Assembly: GCA_003415625.1 (NCBI GenBank)
Contig: PYIU01000009.1
Coordinates: 2,790,001 to 2,854,000 of the forward strand
Length of the DNA: 64,000 bases
Origin: Aquanectria penicillioides
Lineage: Eukaryota; Ascomycota; Sordariomycetes; Hypocreales; Nectriaceae
Direction: 5' to 3'
A program made the translations under genes and the position numbers. Within the stretch, counting starts at the first letter, position 1, and each line of letters begins with the position of its first letter. The notes below the pieces were generated by a model. That model did not search any database, was not told the origin of the DNA, and saw only the letters and a list, made by a program, of their open reading frames with translations. Below are positions 1 to 11,851 of the stretch, in pieces.

Positions 1-1145
1 AACATCCTTGCCGGTCTTGGCGCTCTCCATGAGACCCTCAAGCAAGCGCAGAACATCTCGGGCCTGGCTAGCCTTGACGGGGACGTCCTCCTCCTTTCCA
101 CTCTCAATCGCCTTTGCCAGCTCGGCATAGAAGGCCTTGTAGGTGACGGGCTCCTGGACGGGAGGGGACTGCACCTTGGGAACACCGTCCTCTCCAGCAA
201 TCGTCAGCTTCAGGTTGTTGGGGTCGTCCTGGCCGAAGCCGGCGTCGGTGGTCTTCCCGCCAGCTACGAGCTGTTCCTCCTGGGTGTCGAGTCCCCACTT
301 CTGGAAGCTGCCCTTGGTTCCGCGGACCCAAAATCGAGGCTGGACGACCTCGGCGCTCATGATGCTGATGCGGACGTGGACGAGGAGACCGTCGGGGTAG
401 GTCAGCTCGGCAGAAACGCCATCGGGGTTCTCAAAGTCGAAACGGGCCTCTCGCTGGTTGAGAAGGCGGCCGTGAATCGACTGGGGCATACCAAAGAGGG
501 TGTAGACCTGGTCGATGAGGTGGGTTCCGAGGTCGAATAGAGCACTGCCGCCCTGGGCAATGGTCATGCCAGCCTTCCAGTTGACAGGGTTGGTGGGCTT
601 GTACCGCTCAAAATGGGTGTTGAACTCGACGATGCGGCCAAGATCCCCAGATGAGACAAGCTTCTGGACGGTGCGGAAGTCATTGTCCCATCGTCGGTTC
701 TGGTAGACGATGACCAGGCGGTTGTTCTCCTTGGCAATGGCGATGAGCTTGTCCGCCTCGGCAGAAGTGGGGACGAAGGGCTTCTCGGTTAAAACATGTT
801 TTCCAGCCTCAAGACCAGCCTTGGTCAGCTCAAAGTGGTTGTCAGGTGGTGTGCCAACGACAACGAGATCCACGTTGGGGTCCGCATAGAGATCCTGGTA
901 CTTGGTGTAGTGCTTGATGTCAGGGTAGTCATTGGGAGCAGAGTTGCCCTCCTTGGGAGATCGCTGGACGATGGCGTACAGCTTGAACTGAGGGGTCTGG
1001 GCGAGGAAAGGAATGTGGAAGACCTTGGCGGAAAGGCTGGAATGATCAGGTTAGTGACATGATTTTCTTGCCAACAGGAAGAGTGAGCGGGGCGTTGAGC
1101 ATACCCATAGCCGATAACACCAACGTTGAAGACCTTGCCAGACAT
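1..1145 (-). CDS. Gfo/Idh/MocA-family NAD(P)-dependent oxidoreductase (3' end off window)
   Basis: The N-terminus MSGKVFNVGVIGYG is a Rossmann dinucleotide-binding start. A 68-nt intron (1037-1104, GTATGC donor, CAG acceptor) interrupts the glycine loop, and exon 2 continues LSAKVFHIPFL. Further on lie VVVGTPPDNH and the TEKPF motif (EKP signature of Gfo/Idh/MocA enzymes), followed by the C-terminal substrate-binding domain. About 359 residues are visible. The family is usually near 360-370 aa, so only a few residues and the stop should lie left of base 1. The family oxidises or reduces sugars, polyols or related compounds with NAD(P); the substrate cannot be read from sequence. The protein has no signal peptide and is probably cytosolic. 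The gene is divergent from the GST-like gene at 2246. The ATG at 1145 is chosen because the Rossmann fold begins immediately after it. The frame is intact within the window. Confidence 0.88.
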
Positions 1146-2245
1146 TGTTTTTTTTTTCTTTCGACTACTTGTGTGATTGATGCTTGAAAAGAGCTGAAGA
1201 AACGAACTGAGGCCGAGTGAGATTCAAGTCAAACTGGGCGAGGTGCGGGCTCCCTTTCACTTTTATACGTTGCAGGGCTGAGTAATTATATAGCTGGTGG
1301 TTGCGAGACGTTCACAACCCCTCCATGCGACAATTCCGTCATGGGTGGGGGAATGTCCCCACGGGCTTCTCGCCGGAAGACGGGTACCTACCGGTACGGT
1401 GGTTTAGGAGGCTCTGAGCGAATCGTTTTAGAGCAGGAGGCGCCACGATTAGCGATGGATGGGGCTCTGTCGCGACCCTTGGTGCCCGCAGGGTGGATTA
1501 GGCCGAGAAGGAGACGACGGAGATACCACTTTGGTGATTCGACGGCTTGGGCGGCTTACAGTGCTAAAGGCGGCTCATCGCGTCGGTTCCCAAGGGCCCA
1601 AGCCACGTGCTGCGTGCTTCTCTCCGCACCCACGTCTGCAGGTCGCTAGCTGTGCTGTTTTTGAACGGACAAACTTGCTATTTCAAGCAAAACGACGGAA
1701 AGACTTTCCTGGTGTGATAGTATCGCATCACCTGAGCATATGGGCATCGTTCGAATGCTTCTTCTCCCCGCACAGCCTCCATCCGCTCGCCCAGGCAAGC
1801 TGTTGCGGTTGCGGGGCCGAGTCATATCCGCGTTGACTCCGGGACACCTCCGCATACACACCATTATCTCAGATGCCACTGACCCCAGTCGCTTCCGATG
1901 TAGGGTTTGGTTCTTTGTTGATGGAGGAGCGAGCAAGGGAAAGGAGACATTCTAGAAATTCAATATTCAATGCAAGGGCGATTTGGTTTTTCTTCTCAAT
2001 TACTAAGGATTCACGGACAACTAGCTTCGCGTCTCGCGTTTACCCCGCTGTCCGGCAACTCGTCTGTGCGGACTCTCCAAAAGTCCGTCTTGTATTGAAA
2101 AAAAGAAAAAAAGCCAGCAGCAGCGACAGCTTCAAGGTAACTATCAGAACGAACAACAGACATTCTTTAGCAATCCACTGCATCAATTGCCAGTCACATA
2201 CATCTTGGAGTCTCCATCTCGTACTCAAAAGGCTCCATATAAAGA
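1146..2245. other. Divergent intergenic region, oxidoreductase / FAXC-GST
   Basis: Contains the promoters and 5' leaders of the leftward oxidoreductase and the rightward GST-like gene. A T-rich run (1148-1157) lies just before the oxidoreductase start. Open frames here have no family-like sequence. Nothing else recognised. Confidence 0.5.
1260..1267 (-). promoter_or_regulatory. TATA box of the oxidoreductase gene
   Basis: The minus strand reads TATAAAAG about 115 bp upstream of the ATG at 1145. The placement fits a fungal core promoter. Assigned by motif and position only. Confidence 0.5.
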
Positions 2246-3078
2246 ATGGCGTCCAAGGCTTCGATCCCGCTCACCGTCTACCGCGGGGCTCCCAAGCCGG
2301 GCCAGTTTGTCTCGTCGCCCTTTGTCGTCAAGCTCGAGGCGCGGCTTCGCTTCGACAAGGTCTCGTACAAGCTCGGCGCCGGGTCTCCCAAGACAGCTCC
2401 GCGCGGCAAGATTCCGTATATCGAGTTCGGACCCGACGGCGAGAAGATGGGCGACACGACCTTTATCGTCCGCAAACTAGTGCAGGACGGCGTCACCAGG
2501 GACCTGAACGCCGGCATGTCGCCAACGCAGACGGCGCAGGACCTCGCCATCCGGGCCCTCCTGGAGGACAAGGCCTACTTTTACGGCGTCCGCGAGAAGT
2601 GGTGCGACAACTACACCACGATGCGGTCCTCCGCGCTCGCCGCCATCCCCTGGCCGCTGCAATGGCTGGTGGGAAACATTGCCTACCGAGCAGTCACCTC
2701 CGCCCTCCACGGCCAGGGCACCGGGCGGTTCACCGACGACGAGGTGCAGGGTCTCAAGGAGGAAGTCTGGGAGAGCGTCAACTCGCTGCTGCTGGAAGCC
2801 AAGGCGGCCAAAATTAGCTCCGCCGAACGAGACCCCTTCTGGGTCTTGGGGGTGAAGGTCCAACCGAGGCCGATGCGACGCTATTTGGCTTTGTGGCCTC
2901 AGCGCTGGTGTGCGAAGCGTGAGTCCCGCAAAAACCCGCCGTCATGAATGGACGGATGCTGATGTGGATTTATAGAGCCCCCACGACCATGAAGATTGTG
3001 AAGAGCTATCCCGCCGTCGTCGAGTATGCGGAGAGGATCCATGCAACGTATTTCCCGGAGTATGAGAAATGGGAATAG
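2246..3078 (+). CDS. FAXC/metaxin-like glutathione S-transferase fold protein, one frameshift
   Basis: The protein starts MASKASIPLTVYRGAPKPG and carries a thioredoxin-like GST N-domain (residues about 8-85; TAPRGKIPYIEF) and an alpha-helical GST C-domain (about 95-250; DKAYFYGVREKW, TEADATLFGF). It matches the fungal relatives of the failed-axon-connections (FAXC) group, soluble proteins of poorly known substrate. The frame breaks at the G5 run 2848-2852: upstream reads WVLG, and GEGPTEADATLFGF continues only in the next frame. One extra G gives WVLGGEGPTEADA, as the family expects. A 57-nt intron follows (2919-2975, GTGAGT..TATAG), then the last exon ends EYEKWE and TAG at 3076. With one base added the CDS is 777 nt (258 aa). 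This is probably an assembly error; a real mutation would remove the end of the C-domain. Confidence 0.85.
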
Positions 3079-5261
3079 TGTCCATGGTCGCGTGGTTTTG
3101 TTCTCGGCGTTATTTTTTTTCCCTTGATTTTTTGGTGTGGATGCCTCCTTGGATGGTCCCGTGGACAGAATTCGTTTGCATTGATACCGTGATAGACTTG
3201 GCTTTTCAGATAGCATTTACCAATATAAATGGACCCCATAGACACGTTCGAGACTGTGGGTATGCGTGTTCGACCGAGGGCAGATTAATCAGCGTAGCGT
3301 GACTCTGTATATCTGCATCACGAGGTTGGCCGAGGAAAATCAAATATATGCGCCTGCCAATCTAAAGCACCGACCATTATCGACTCGATCTTTTTCAGGG
3401 ATATGCTCAAAATGCGCCAGGCATATGGATCGGTTCTTTGAAGTGTTCCTAGCCAGTGCCTTTCAAAGCTAGGGCTGGTCGGCTCGAGGTCCTGCCTGGC
3501 ACGTACAGCAAAACCAAAGCAGTTCTCAACTACAAGACACGATCAGTAAAGGGGAGGAAATGAAAGCTCTTGAGACTGAGGGAAATCGAAATCAGTGTCC
3601 ACAATAATTCTTTCAAACATATGTTTTCAGTTGCCGGGCTGCAAGTTTCTTGTTGACATTGTCCTCGCAGCGATCGGCCGCCACTCGTTCGTTCGATCCG
3701 TCGAGTTCGCTCAACAAAGACGATTCCAAATAAATGGCATGCCAAATTGACCAAGCATAGATGTTTGTACTTGGAAATACCCTGAAAGGACTTCGAAGTT
3801 TGCAAAGAGAGTTGCGAATATCAACCTACCTTTCCTCGACCAACACTCCTCACTTCGGCTTCACATGATTCAACCCTCAACTGCAACTCCCCCTCTTCCG
3901 CTCCGCCCGTCCACCTGAGTCTTGCTTACTCTGTCTGAAACAAATCCTGCATTCACAGGTTTGCTCTTTCATCTCACATATTCATGTGGTCCCAGCAAAG
4001 TAGCCAAAGTCATATGTCCAGCGCTGACGCCTACCTCGGCCGACACGTTTTCATTTAGCTTGTCCACGTACGCCACTCATCCGGCAGCGTCAATCTCCGG
4101 GACTGCATTGCAGATCTGTCGCATTCAGGCAAGAAAGGAAAAAGGAAATGGAAGAAATTAACTCCAAGTTAAATTAGACGCGCACGTATTTTTGGCGACA
4201 ATAAAGAAAAGGGGGGTGGTGGCAGCTGGGCGAAACGCGAATAGAAACGCCAAACGGACTAGGTGAGTGAGTTGGCCACCTTCACGGGGTGGCCCGCCTG
4301 GGACGGGTTGGGTTACATGCAGCCCTTCGATCAGATTTGCATCAGGAGAGAAAATCTTGGCTGGGAACCAGAGAGATCTAATGGATTAGCTCTTAATCTC
4401 TCTTGTGTTTCTCCATCTAGCGGGCACACGCATGTCCCGCCAGGAGTTGGTTGTTCCAGACTCTAAACGTCCCACGCCCCCCCCCCCCTTGAAAGAACTC
4501 GGACACGCCACGCCGAATAGAGAACTCGGGCATTTGAAAACCTTCTTTCCTTTAGGCCACCCTATTTTGAGGCAAGTCTCTTAGATCCAGGGGCAGGCGA
4601 AGCTGAAGAGGAAACTCTGGGGGCTCGTGTGGTTACACCTCTCTCCGTTGAGGCACATTGTCTTTCGCCACCACACCACCACTGACGGACGGCCAGGCTG
4701 CCACCCTCGCACTCACACTCTTTGACACGGGAAGAAACGAGAGAGCGAAGCGATTCACTGCATTTGCATAACGCACACGCATGCACTGTTGCTGGGGAGC
4801 TGAAGGGGGAGTATTCTGTTTACGAGACGCCCCCATGGATGTGCAACCACTTGAAGCCCAGCTTCCGTCACCACCATGACATGAGCTAATCGGCCACAAG
4901 ACGCATGTCGAGAATTGAACATCTGAGATCAGGCAATCGCCGGGTTTCTTGCGAGCAATGGCCTGGTGTTCCTCATGACCAATACCGGACAGGGGAGGGG
5001 GGACAACAGCGCCAGATGCTCGCGTCAGTGTGTCCCCCCTCTTCCCCAAAAAGAAAACATGGCCAGGCTGGCGGCAAACTATCATGACGATGATGGGATG
5101 CAACGTTGGCGGTCTCAACACCAAAAACCCGTTTTCGAAGACAAATACTCGCCCATCTAATCTCGCCTCTGTGTAATGCGCTCGATCTAGGTGGCCGGTA
5201 ATTACGGCCATTTGTCCATCCCCAGATCGGCCATCATCAGCCCACCTGGCTCACTGATTTG

Positions 5262-5277
5262 CCCCCCCCCCCCCCCC
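5262..5277 (+). repeat. Poly-C homopolymer (16)
   Basis: Sixteen uninterrupted C residues. Runs of 12 (4477-4488) and 13 (6250-6262) lie within 1 kb on either side. The exact length is unreliable given the homopolymer errors suspected elsewhere in the window. Confidence 0.9.
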
Positions 5278-7843
5278 TCCTCACCTTCACCCTACCCCAT
5301 TGAACAGGTTCGGTCATGACCATGCCATGGCCAAGTCAGTCAGTTTTCCCAAAGCGAGTGACGAAGGAGAGGGGGGGAAAACACCAGAGCCCCCTGGTCC
5401 GTCCCCGCCGCCGACCCTGGCCCGAGATCAACCGGCTCCGGCAACAGGGAGCGCCCGGACGCTGGAGCTTGGCGGGGGGAGAAGCTGCCGCTCATCTTCA
5501 TGTGAGTATCTTCACAAGCTCCTCGCCGCTGGGCCTCGGCGTGGCGTGCGGAGGAGGCGTAAAAAGAGGACGAGCAACGCAGATGGAGCTGGCACTAGAG
5601 CACATCGACTCTCGGCCGTGTCGTCACAACACGATGCGCCTACGCCTCTGATTGTCCAACAGGGAAGGAGAATGGCTCCGGGAGGGCCGTACATCCTTGC
5701 ACTGGTGCAGGGGACCTGTCGTCGTCCGCCTGCGGCACAGGGGTGGACAGCGACCATATGCGGGGGAAATTAACGCCATCGACAGACTAAACTAGTTACC
5801 CCGGACGGAGCGGAGACCCGACCTGGGGAAGGGTCGCCGAAGTTATTGTTAGCAGGTACCGTTGGTGTGGGTTTGGGTCGAGAAGAAGACGAAGAGGCAG
5901 ATGCAGATGTAGACACTGAAGGAGGGCATGGATACGGCGGAAGTGGTGGTGATGGCCATGGCGGTGGTGGGTGTTCGTGTTGGTTTCCTCGTAACACTGA
6001 TAAATGCCATCCAAACTGGAACGGACACACACCACGATCCAATGCCGTGCCTCTTTTGACGGATGCAGACTCGAATGGCACTCGATGACGATGGGTTTCC
6101 CGCAAGGTCATATCCAGCACCCGCGATCAGCCTCTTGTTCCTGCGTCAGAGCTGCTGCATCGCCAACTGCCAACGGCTCTTGCTCGAGAGGGTTGCTGCG
6201 ACTCGCTCCCAGCCGCCCAAGCTTATCATTGCCTCATTGCCAGGTACCTCCCCCCCCCCCCCAAAAAAAGAACCCGTTGTGTTTCGATGCAACGACCATT
6301 CTCGGCTCTCGCAAGCTTCCGCATTCCGCGCAGGATTCATCGGCCTCGGGAAACCCTGGCAGCGTAGTAAAAGCGACGAGCCGCCGGTCGGTCCCTGTAA
6401 TTTGACATGTGACCAACTCTTCTGTCCCGTTATGGCCGAGAAGGAGGGCTAGAGAGAACATCTGTAACGGCGCTTAGAGCAAAACCCATTCATCTTTTTT
6501 TTTTTGCTAATGAGTAGAGAGAGAGAGAGATATGCTCAATCTCAGAGCAAGTCAATGCGCCTCTACGCGGATGTAAACGAGAGCGAACGAATTACGAGCC
6601 CGGCGCTCGCTTCGCATTTGAATTACCAGGTGATCAATTGGACCCCGTATCGCAGTGTCCGCGATAAACCCCAGGTTTTTTTTTTTTTCTTTCTTTCTTG
6701 GTTCCCTGCACAGACTCGATCGCAAGACCTTACGGGGCAAATCGAGCCACTTTTTTCTTCTTTGTATTTTATTTTCTTGGACATGCATCCGATGGTGGGT
6801 TCATCGTGAGATCCATGCCACATACATAACCATAACAAACCGCAATCCCGCGCACCCGCAAGGAGAACGCCGATGGACCTGGGGGAGGTGGAGCCATCTC
6901 CGTCGCCGACTGCTGTGCAACTCGAACCAATATCCCACTTGTACCTAGGACAGAGCAGCCAAACCCTAGCTGCTCTAAGTCTGCTTGGTCAATCCTCCGA
7001 GATTAAACTTGGCCGGATAAAAAAAATAAAAATAAAAAAAAGCGTGAATGCCTGCGAGATGCTTCATTTCTCGCCTGGCCAGTGCAACTCCCTTCTTCAC
7101 ATGCCTCCCGTTGGTGCCATTTTTTGGGGGGCTTGCTTGTCCCCAAAATGCACATGTTCCCCTCTCAGCTTGGGACGCTCACGCCCCCTCCTCTTTTCAA
7201 ACCCCTGGACGACTCTTAGACGTTGGCGCGGTGCCGCCCCGTCGATCTGCTCGGGCGTGTGGCTCGAATGCGGAAGTCCTGCCCGCCGAGAAGAGCGCAA
7301 ACCCGACCCTCTCTCATGGATTCTCATGGATTCTCATGGGTCCTCGAGGGCTACATCTCCCAGGGGTGAGTTGGCGTGGCTGGCCTTCGACGGTCCTTTG
7401 CCTGTGACCACACCACCCGTACGAGCCATGGCGGCCCCGTACTCGGGATGCCATCACTCAACTTACATGGTGAGTTTTACATTTTGGGCCGTGGGCTTGG
7501 GTTCCTTTGTGACTGCCCCTCCCCGGCCGGTTTAGCAAACGTCCTTTTCGGCCCTGTTGTCCCCATTTGCGTATCCCGATCCAACCTCCTCATTCATCCT
7601 CCTCATGCAGGACCCGGGTCGCCGCCTTGGAGGCCGGTCCTCCACACCACCATCGGGAGCTTAGCGTGTGCGTGTGAGTGCATACCGTTTTCCTCGCGTG
7701 GCCCAGAGCCGGTGTTGGCGTTGGCATGGCCTGGCATAGCATGGCATGGATTAGATTGGGTTGGCATTGGCCTGGAATGGCACGCCCAGCACCGTGGCCG
7801 GCTCGAGCAGATCATCCCGTCGTCACCGTCATCGTATACTCGT

Positions 7844-7867
7844 CCTCTCTCTCTCTCTCTCTCTCTC
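7844..7867 (+). repeat. CT dinucleotide tract in the CFEM promoter
   Basis: About eleven CT units, roughly 200 bp before the CFEM ATG. Pyrimidine-rich tracts are common just upstream of strongly expressed fungal genes, so this may mark the core promoter. Confidence 0.6.
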
Positions 7868-7879
7868 GTGCCATCGCAG

Positions 7880-7890
7880 ATACATAAAGG
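7880..7890 (+). promoter_or_regulatory. Possible TATA element of the CFEM gene
   Basis: ATACATAAAGG directly follows the CT tract and lies about 180 bp before the ATG. The leader after it is C/A-rich and T-poor (CCCCATCC, CTCATCCACTC). Motif and placement only. Confidence 0.35.
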
Positions 7891-8065
7891 GCCCCATCCA
7901 TCCCCCCAAAATCCAGCTTCCTTTTCCCTCCCTCCTCATCCACTCGCTCACTGGACCAACTTCACTCGTTGTCTGCACATCCCAAGCAACCTCAGCACTC
8001 TTCAACTTTCCAAGCTTCATTTCCTCAAGCCCAAGCTAAAAGCAAACCCCCTCAACACTTTCAAA

Positions 8066-8718
8066 ATGAAGTTCGCCATTGCTGCCCTTGCTCTCGCCGC
8101 CGTTGCTCAGGCTCAGTCCCGAAGCGACATCCCCTCGTGCGCTCTCGACTGCCTGGACAGCGCCATCACATCCAAGACTAGCTGCTCGACCACCGACTAC
8201 GTCTGCGTCTGCAAGAACTTCAGCTCTCTCCAGAGTGCTGCCACCAGCTGCGTCGTCACTGCTTGCGGTGCTGAGGTCGCCGTCAGTATGTATCCCCTAA
8301 ACAATACTGCAACGTGACAGTATAATAAGCCCTCATCATGACACATCCACTAACACCAACCCCCTTAGACGAGGTTCTTCCCGCCGTCGAGGCCCTGTGC
8401 AAGGCTGCCACCGCTGCCTCCACCGCTGCCGCCTCCACCACCGCTGCTGCCTCCTCTGCTGCTGCCTCTTCTTCTGCTGCTGCCACTACCTCTGCTGCTG
8501 CTGCTACCACCACTGCCAAGGGCACCACTGCCGCCGGTACCACTGCTGCTGCCACCACCGTGGCCACCTCCAAGACCGCTTCCAGCACCCCTTCGTCCAC
8601 CAAGAACACTACCTCTACTCCCGCTCCCACTTCCACCACCGTCACCACCAACGGCGCCGCTTCTCTCAGCTCCATCGGTGCTCTGGCCATGCTCGCTCTC
8701 GGCCTCCTTGCTCTGTAA
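8066..8718 (+). CDS. CFEM-domain, GPI-anchored cell-wall protein
   Basis: 189 aa. A cleavable signal peptide (MKFAIAALALAAVAQAQ) precedes a complete CFEM module of eight cysteines: CALDC, a 10-residue gap, CSTTDYVCVC, CVVTAC and a last Cys in ALC. The Asp just before the central CVC is the position used for haem iron by characterised CFEM proteins. Next comes a long Ala/Ser/Thr-rich stalk (about residues 88-165), likely heavily O-mannosylated. The end is a hydrophobic tail (about 20 residues from SLSSIGAL) typical of GPI attachment. An 83-nt intron (8286-8368, GTATGT, CTAAC branch, TTAG) splits an Asn codon between Cys7 and Cys8. The start is fixed by the signal peptide; an in-frame open stretch upstream back to 7376 is ignored. 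Role by family: haem/iron acquisition or surface adhesion in the wall. Confidence 0.93.
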
Positions 8719-10062
8719 AGCGCCTCGTCGCTACGCAGCCTGCTTCGGGATGGAAAATGGTCTTGTCAGCCAAGATCGTGCTCTCAGGTGGTAGAATGCC
8801 AAGTTTCTCGGTTTCTTTCCATATGGGCTGTTATAAATGTCAAGATAGTTACGGTTCATGAGGTGGTTCTTGGTTCTTGCTGTTGCTTAATTTTTGGGGT
8901 TGGATGGATTGGATGTCCTTAGGGATGTGTAAATTTAATACAACCAGGATTAGGGTAATACTAATAGTGTCTGCGAATCCGCAGCGATTGGGTTAAACAA
9001 AACGTGCCTTTCTCAGCCCCCAAATTGCCAGTTTCAATTGCCCTCCAATCTGTCCCTGGATTCCATGTTACCAGTGAAGAATCAGCATTGTTGCTGCTTC
9101 TAAAAACAAGCCGCGTTGCAGCGTCACATCCAGGACCTCGTCAGCTCGCCCCGGCCGAGGGAAGCATGGCGCTAATAGCGCCGTGGCTGTCAAACCGTCG
9201 AATCAAACACCCGAATCGCGAGGTATAAGCTGTGGCCTGGTACTTCTGGAAGGGTGCCAAGTCCCGATTAAGCCATCTCGGCTGCCAGTCACGTCTGGTA
9301 TTGATTATCAAGTTTCGAGTGGAATATGCAAAACTCCTCATGTTTGGATGACATCTTGGGAAAGTGCCCGATTGAACACGCTGTGTCGTCACCTGCATCG
9401 AGGGCAGTTTCTTTGTCCTGATCGCACGCTATAACGCAATATCCCTGGGCAATAAGGGGTATACTTGGCCGCCAGTCCCTTGTCCTCGGTCGTCGAATAC
9501 TACAAAGCACGGATTTGCCACTGGTTACGTTTTCAATCAATCGTCCGTGGGTGCACGAGCAACCTCTTTTGATTGTCTCTCAATTCGCCGTTTTTGGTTG
9601 GTCGAATTCGCACATTTGCTCTCCCACAACCTTGCGATGATGACGTTTATTCATCGCCTCGGCGTGCGGGGTTCCATGGACAGCGACCCGGCGATGTTAC
9701 CTAAGTAAGAAACGGCTACACTTTATAACTGGTCGCCTTGGATACGACTTGTGTGGTGTGTCGAGCTCATCTCTGTGTTGTTGAATGCGTATGAGATGTT
9801 TGCAGACAAAATCCCACAAGCAAAGTTGTGACCTCAGGCGTCATGGTAGCATCAGCAATGATGGAACAATAACGAAATTAAAGTTCTCATCATTCAGTTT
9901 TTTTTTTTTTTTTCATTGCAACATTAAAAATTTCACGTTCAGAAGAATGATATGCCATTAAATACAATTCGTCTTGATTCAAGTCAGAATCGTTACCCTG
10001 CACCGAGTGCGAATGCGATAACACCCTGGCTCCATACCCCTGTCCATCGCTTCTCGTCTTAC
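8719..10062. other. Intergenic region, CFEM / LDAH-type hydrolase (convergent)
   Basis: Shared 3' side of two convergent genes. There is a poly-T run at 9899-9913 and AT-richer sequence near 8880-8960 that may hold the CFEM polyadenylation site. No gene recognised. Confidence 0.5.
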
Positions 10063-11075
10063 TTAGTCACTGTCGTTTCCCTCAATCTCATTGATCCATT
10101 CGTGAACAGTATTTGCCAGTGCCAAATTGGCGGAGTCTTTGGTGCAAAAGGCATGCGGGATATCGCCCTCGGCAACTATGACCTTTGTCCGCCCTCCCCG
10201 CTCACCATGCTCTCTCCTCTTCTCAATCAGCTCCTCTCGCGCCCAATTGGCGACCCAATGGTCCTCGTTGCCGTAGAACAAGAAAAACTTGGGCGTTTCT
10301 CTGCCGTCATCGTGCTCCTCTGTGACCTCCCACAGCTCTTCCTCCCATACTTCCTCGCGGATCATCTCCAGCTCCGACAAGCCCAGGTGGATAGCTTGGT
10401 GCACGCCGTCTCGGCTCTTGAGCCAGCGCGCTGTGACATCGGCAGTCAGTGGCGTGAAGCCCATCACGTTTTGGACGAACCATTTCAGAGTCCCCTGAGG
10501 GAAGATACTGAGGATGAGCTTGGCGCCAATGTGCGCGACATTGTCGAGGATGGGCAGCACCCGACGGAAGTTCTCGACCTTGGTGCCGCTGGGCGACTGT
10601 CCGATGTGGGTGAGGGTTGGGAACAGCAGGAAGCCATACTTGAGTTTGAGATGCGGCGCTCGATCCGGATATGACGATGAAAGATCTCGACTGAGATAAA
10701 AGAGCCCACTGAATGGCCCATTAGCATCACAAAGTCATAAGGCTTGCCTCCGGTCTCCTGGTCCACCCCAACTCGCTTCGCAGCAACGTCGTCGTAAATA
10801 CCCTCAATCTGGCCGTTCAGATCCCACGGCTCATTGGCATCACTGAATGGCTCGTGGTCATTATCGCTGAATCCCAAGAGATTCCTGCCGTAGATGTCGT
10901 ACGCAGTGTCGGTCTCAGACGTCTGCAACAGCCCCCTCAGGTTGTTGAGGAAGTCATGATAGTACTCAATGAGGCCCGGGTTACCACAAATGTAGTAGAT
11001 CAGTGCGTGCCTCTCGATGCCCTTTCCCGAGTTGGACGGCAGCCAGATTTCAGGATATGACTTCGGCGACCCCAT
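10063..11075 (-). CDS. LDAH-type lipid-droplet serine hydrolase (DUF2305 family), one frameshift
   Basis: Alpha/beta hydrolase of the lipid droplet-associated hydrolase group. Early in the protein is LIYYICGNPGLIEYY (oxyanion strand). Near residue 120 is the nucleophile elbow GHSVGS. The later part has FLLFPTLTHIGQSPSG, VMGFTPLTADVTARWL, FLFYGNEDHWV (acid region) and DIPHAFC (candidate catalytic His). The frame breaks near 10665-10675. Upstream reads SVEIFHRH; downstream PDRAPHLKLKYGFLLF lies in another frame. One additional base restores a single 337-aa frame with no intron. No GT-AG pair explains the break. Family members act on sterol esters or other neutral lipids at lipid droplets; the substrate here is inferred. 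The C-terminus ends EIEGNDSD. Confidence 0.85.
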
Positions 11076-11851
11076 TGAGCTCAGTGGATGGCTGATTCAG
11101 TGTCACGCCTTGATATTTGTAGTTGAACAGCGGAGAAGATCATGGTCAAAAGCTGCAGCGCTAAGATTATGTGGTACCAGTTGCACAGTGTCGCATTCCT
11201 GACTCTGCCGCCCATGAATGTATGCTGCCTTAACGATAACGGACCATAGCGCATGACAATTGACTAGCCAATAATGACTTCAGTCCTATCAGATAACATA
11301 CCGCTTAGTTCACGACATCCAAACATATCAGGCAAACATCCGTGGCCTGAGCACAGTTTGCAGACACTGTGTTACCCTGTACCTCCACGGAGCTTCCGGA
11401 TGCCCCCATCAGGATAAACATGGATGATATCGATACGGCATGTCTCTTGGACCAGGGCAAGCTTGCCGAGAGCCAAACATATTTTCTTCAACTCTCTGCC
11501 GGCATGCTTCTCCTTCACCAAAGCAGACATGGTCAAATTGCAACCAATTGCTGTGATGCCAACAAGGCGTGTTACCAAATGGATGTCAATTAAAACTACT
11601 GAGTTCATCTCAACCAACCAACCTGCGTTCAATCGCAATCGGCCCTGCCGACTGTCCCTCTCCGGTCACTGTGAGTTAAACATCTGTTGGCCCAACACCC
11701 TCAAACCCCGCCATTGGTTCCATAGGCGAAAATTCCTACAGGCTGAATTCGGATTAAGGCTATGCGCTGGATGGTAGCCACATCAGGAGTGTCGTGACAA
11801 ACCAGTCTTTGCCAGGTGGTGGCAGTCGCCAAATACATACCCGCCATTCAT
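11076..11851. other. Intergenic region between PFF1 and LDAH-type genes
   Basis: Promoter of the leftward LDAH-type gene and 3' flank of PFF1. An 88-codon open frame (11372-11638, minus) has no recognisable features. Nothing else seen. Confidence 0.45.

Larger units (their letters stand above)
3079..8065. other. 5-kb gene-poor region upstream of the CFEM gene
   Basis: Holds the 3' flank of the GST-like gene and a very long upstream region for the CFEM gene. Visible structure: poly-C runs at 4477-4488, 5262-5277 and 6250-6262 (the last followed by A7), a GA repeat near 6518-6530, a poly-T at 6675-6686, three direct copies of a TTCTCATGG(A/G) decamer near 7318-7349, and ATGGC/TGGCA-rich imperfect repeats at 7720-7790. 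Several 70-220 codon open frames overlap on both strands, but none shows domain-like sequence or convincing splice structure. I call no gene here. Confidence 0.5.

Noticed and set aside
7376..8065. A 230-codon open frame running in phase into the CFEM start
   Set aside because: It would bury the signal peptide internally and is low-complexity and Pro/Ser/His-rich. The CFEM ATG at 8066 is far better supported.
11372..11638. 88-codon minus frame between PFF1 and LDAH
   Set aside because: No homology-like pattern, no splice sites, within a promoter interval.
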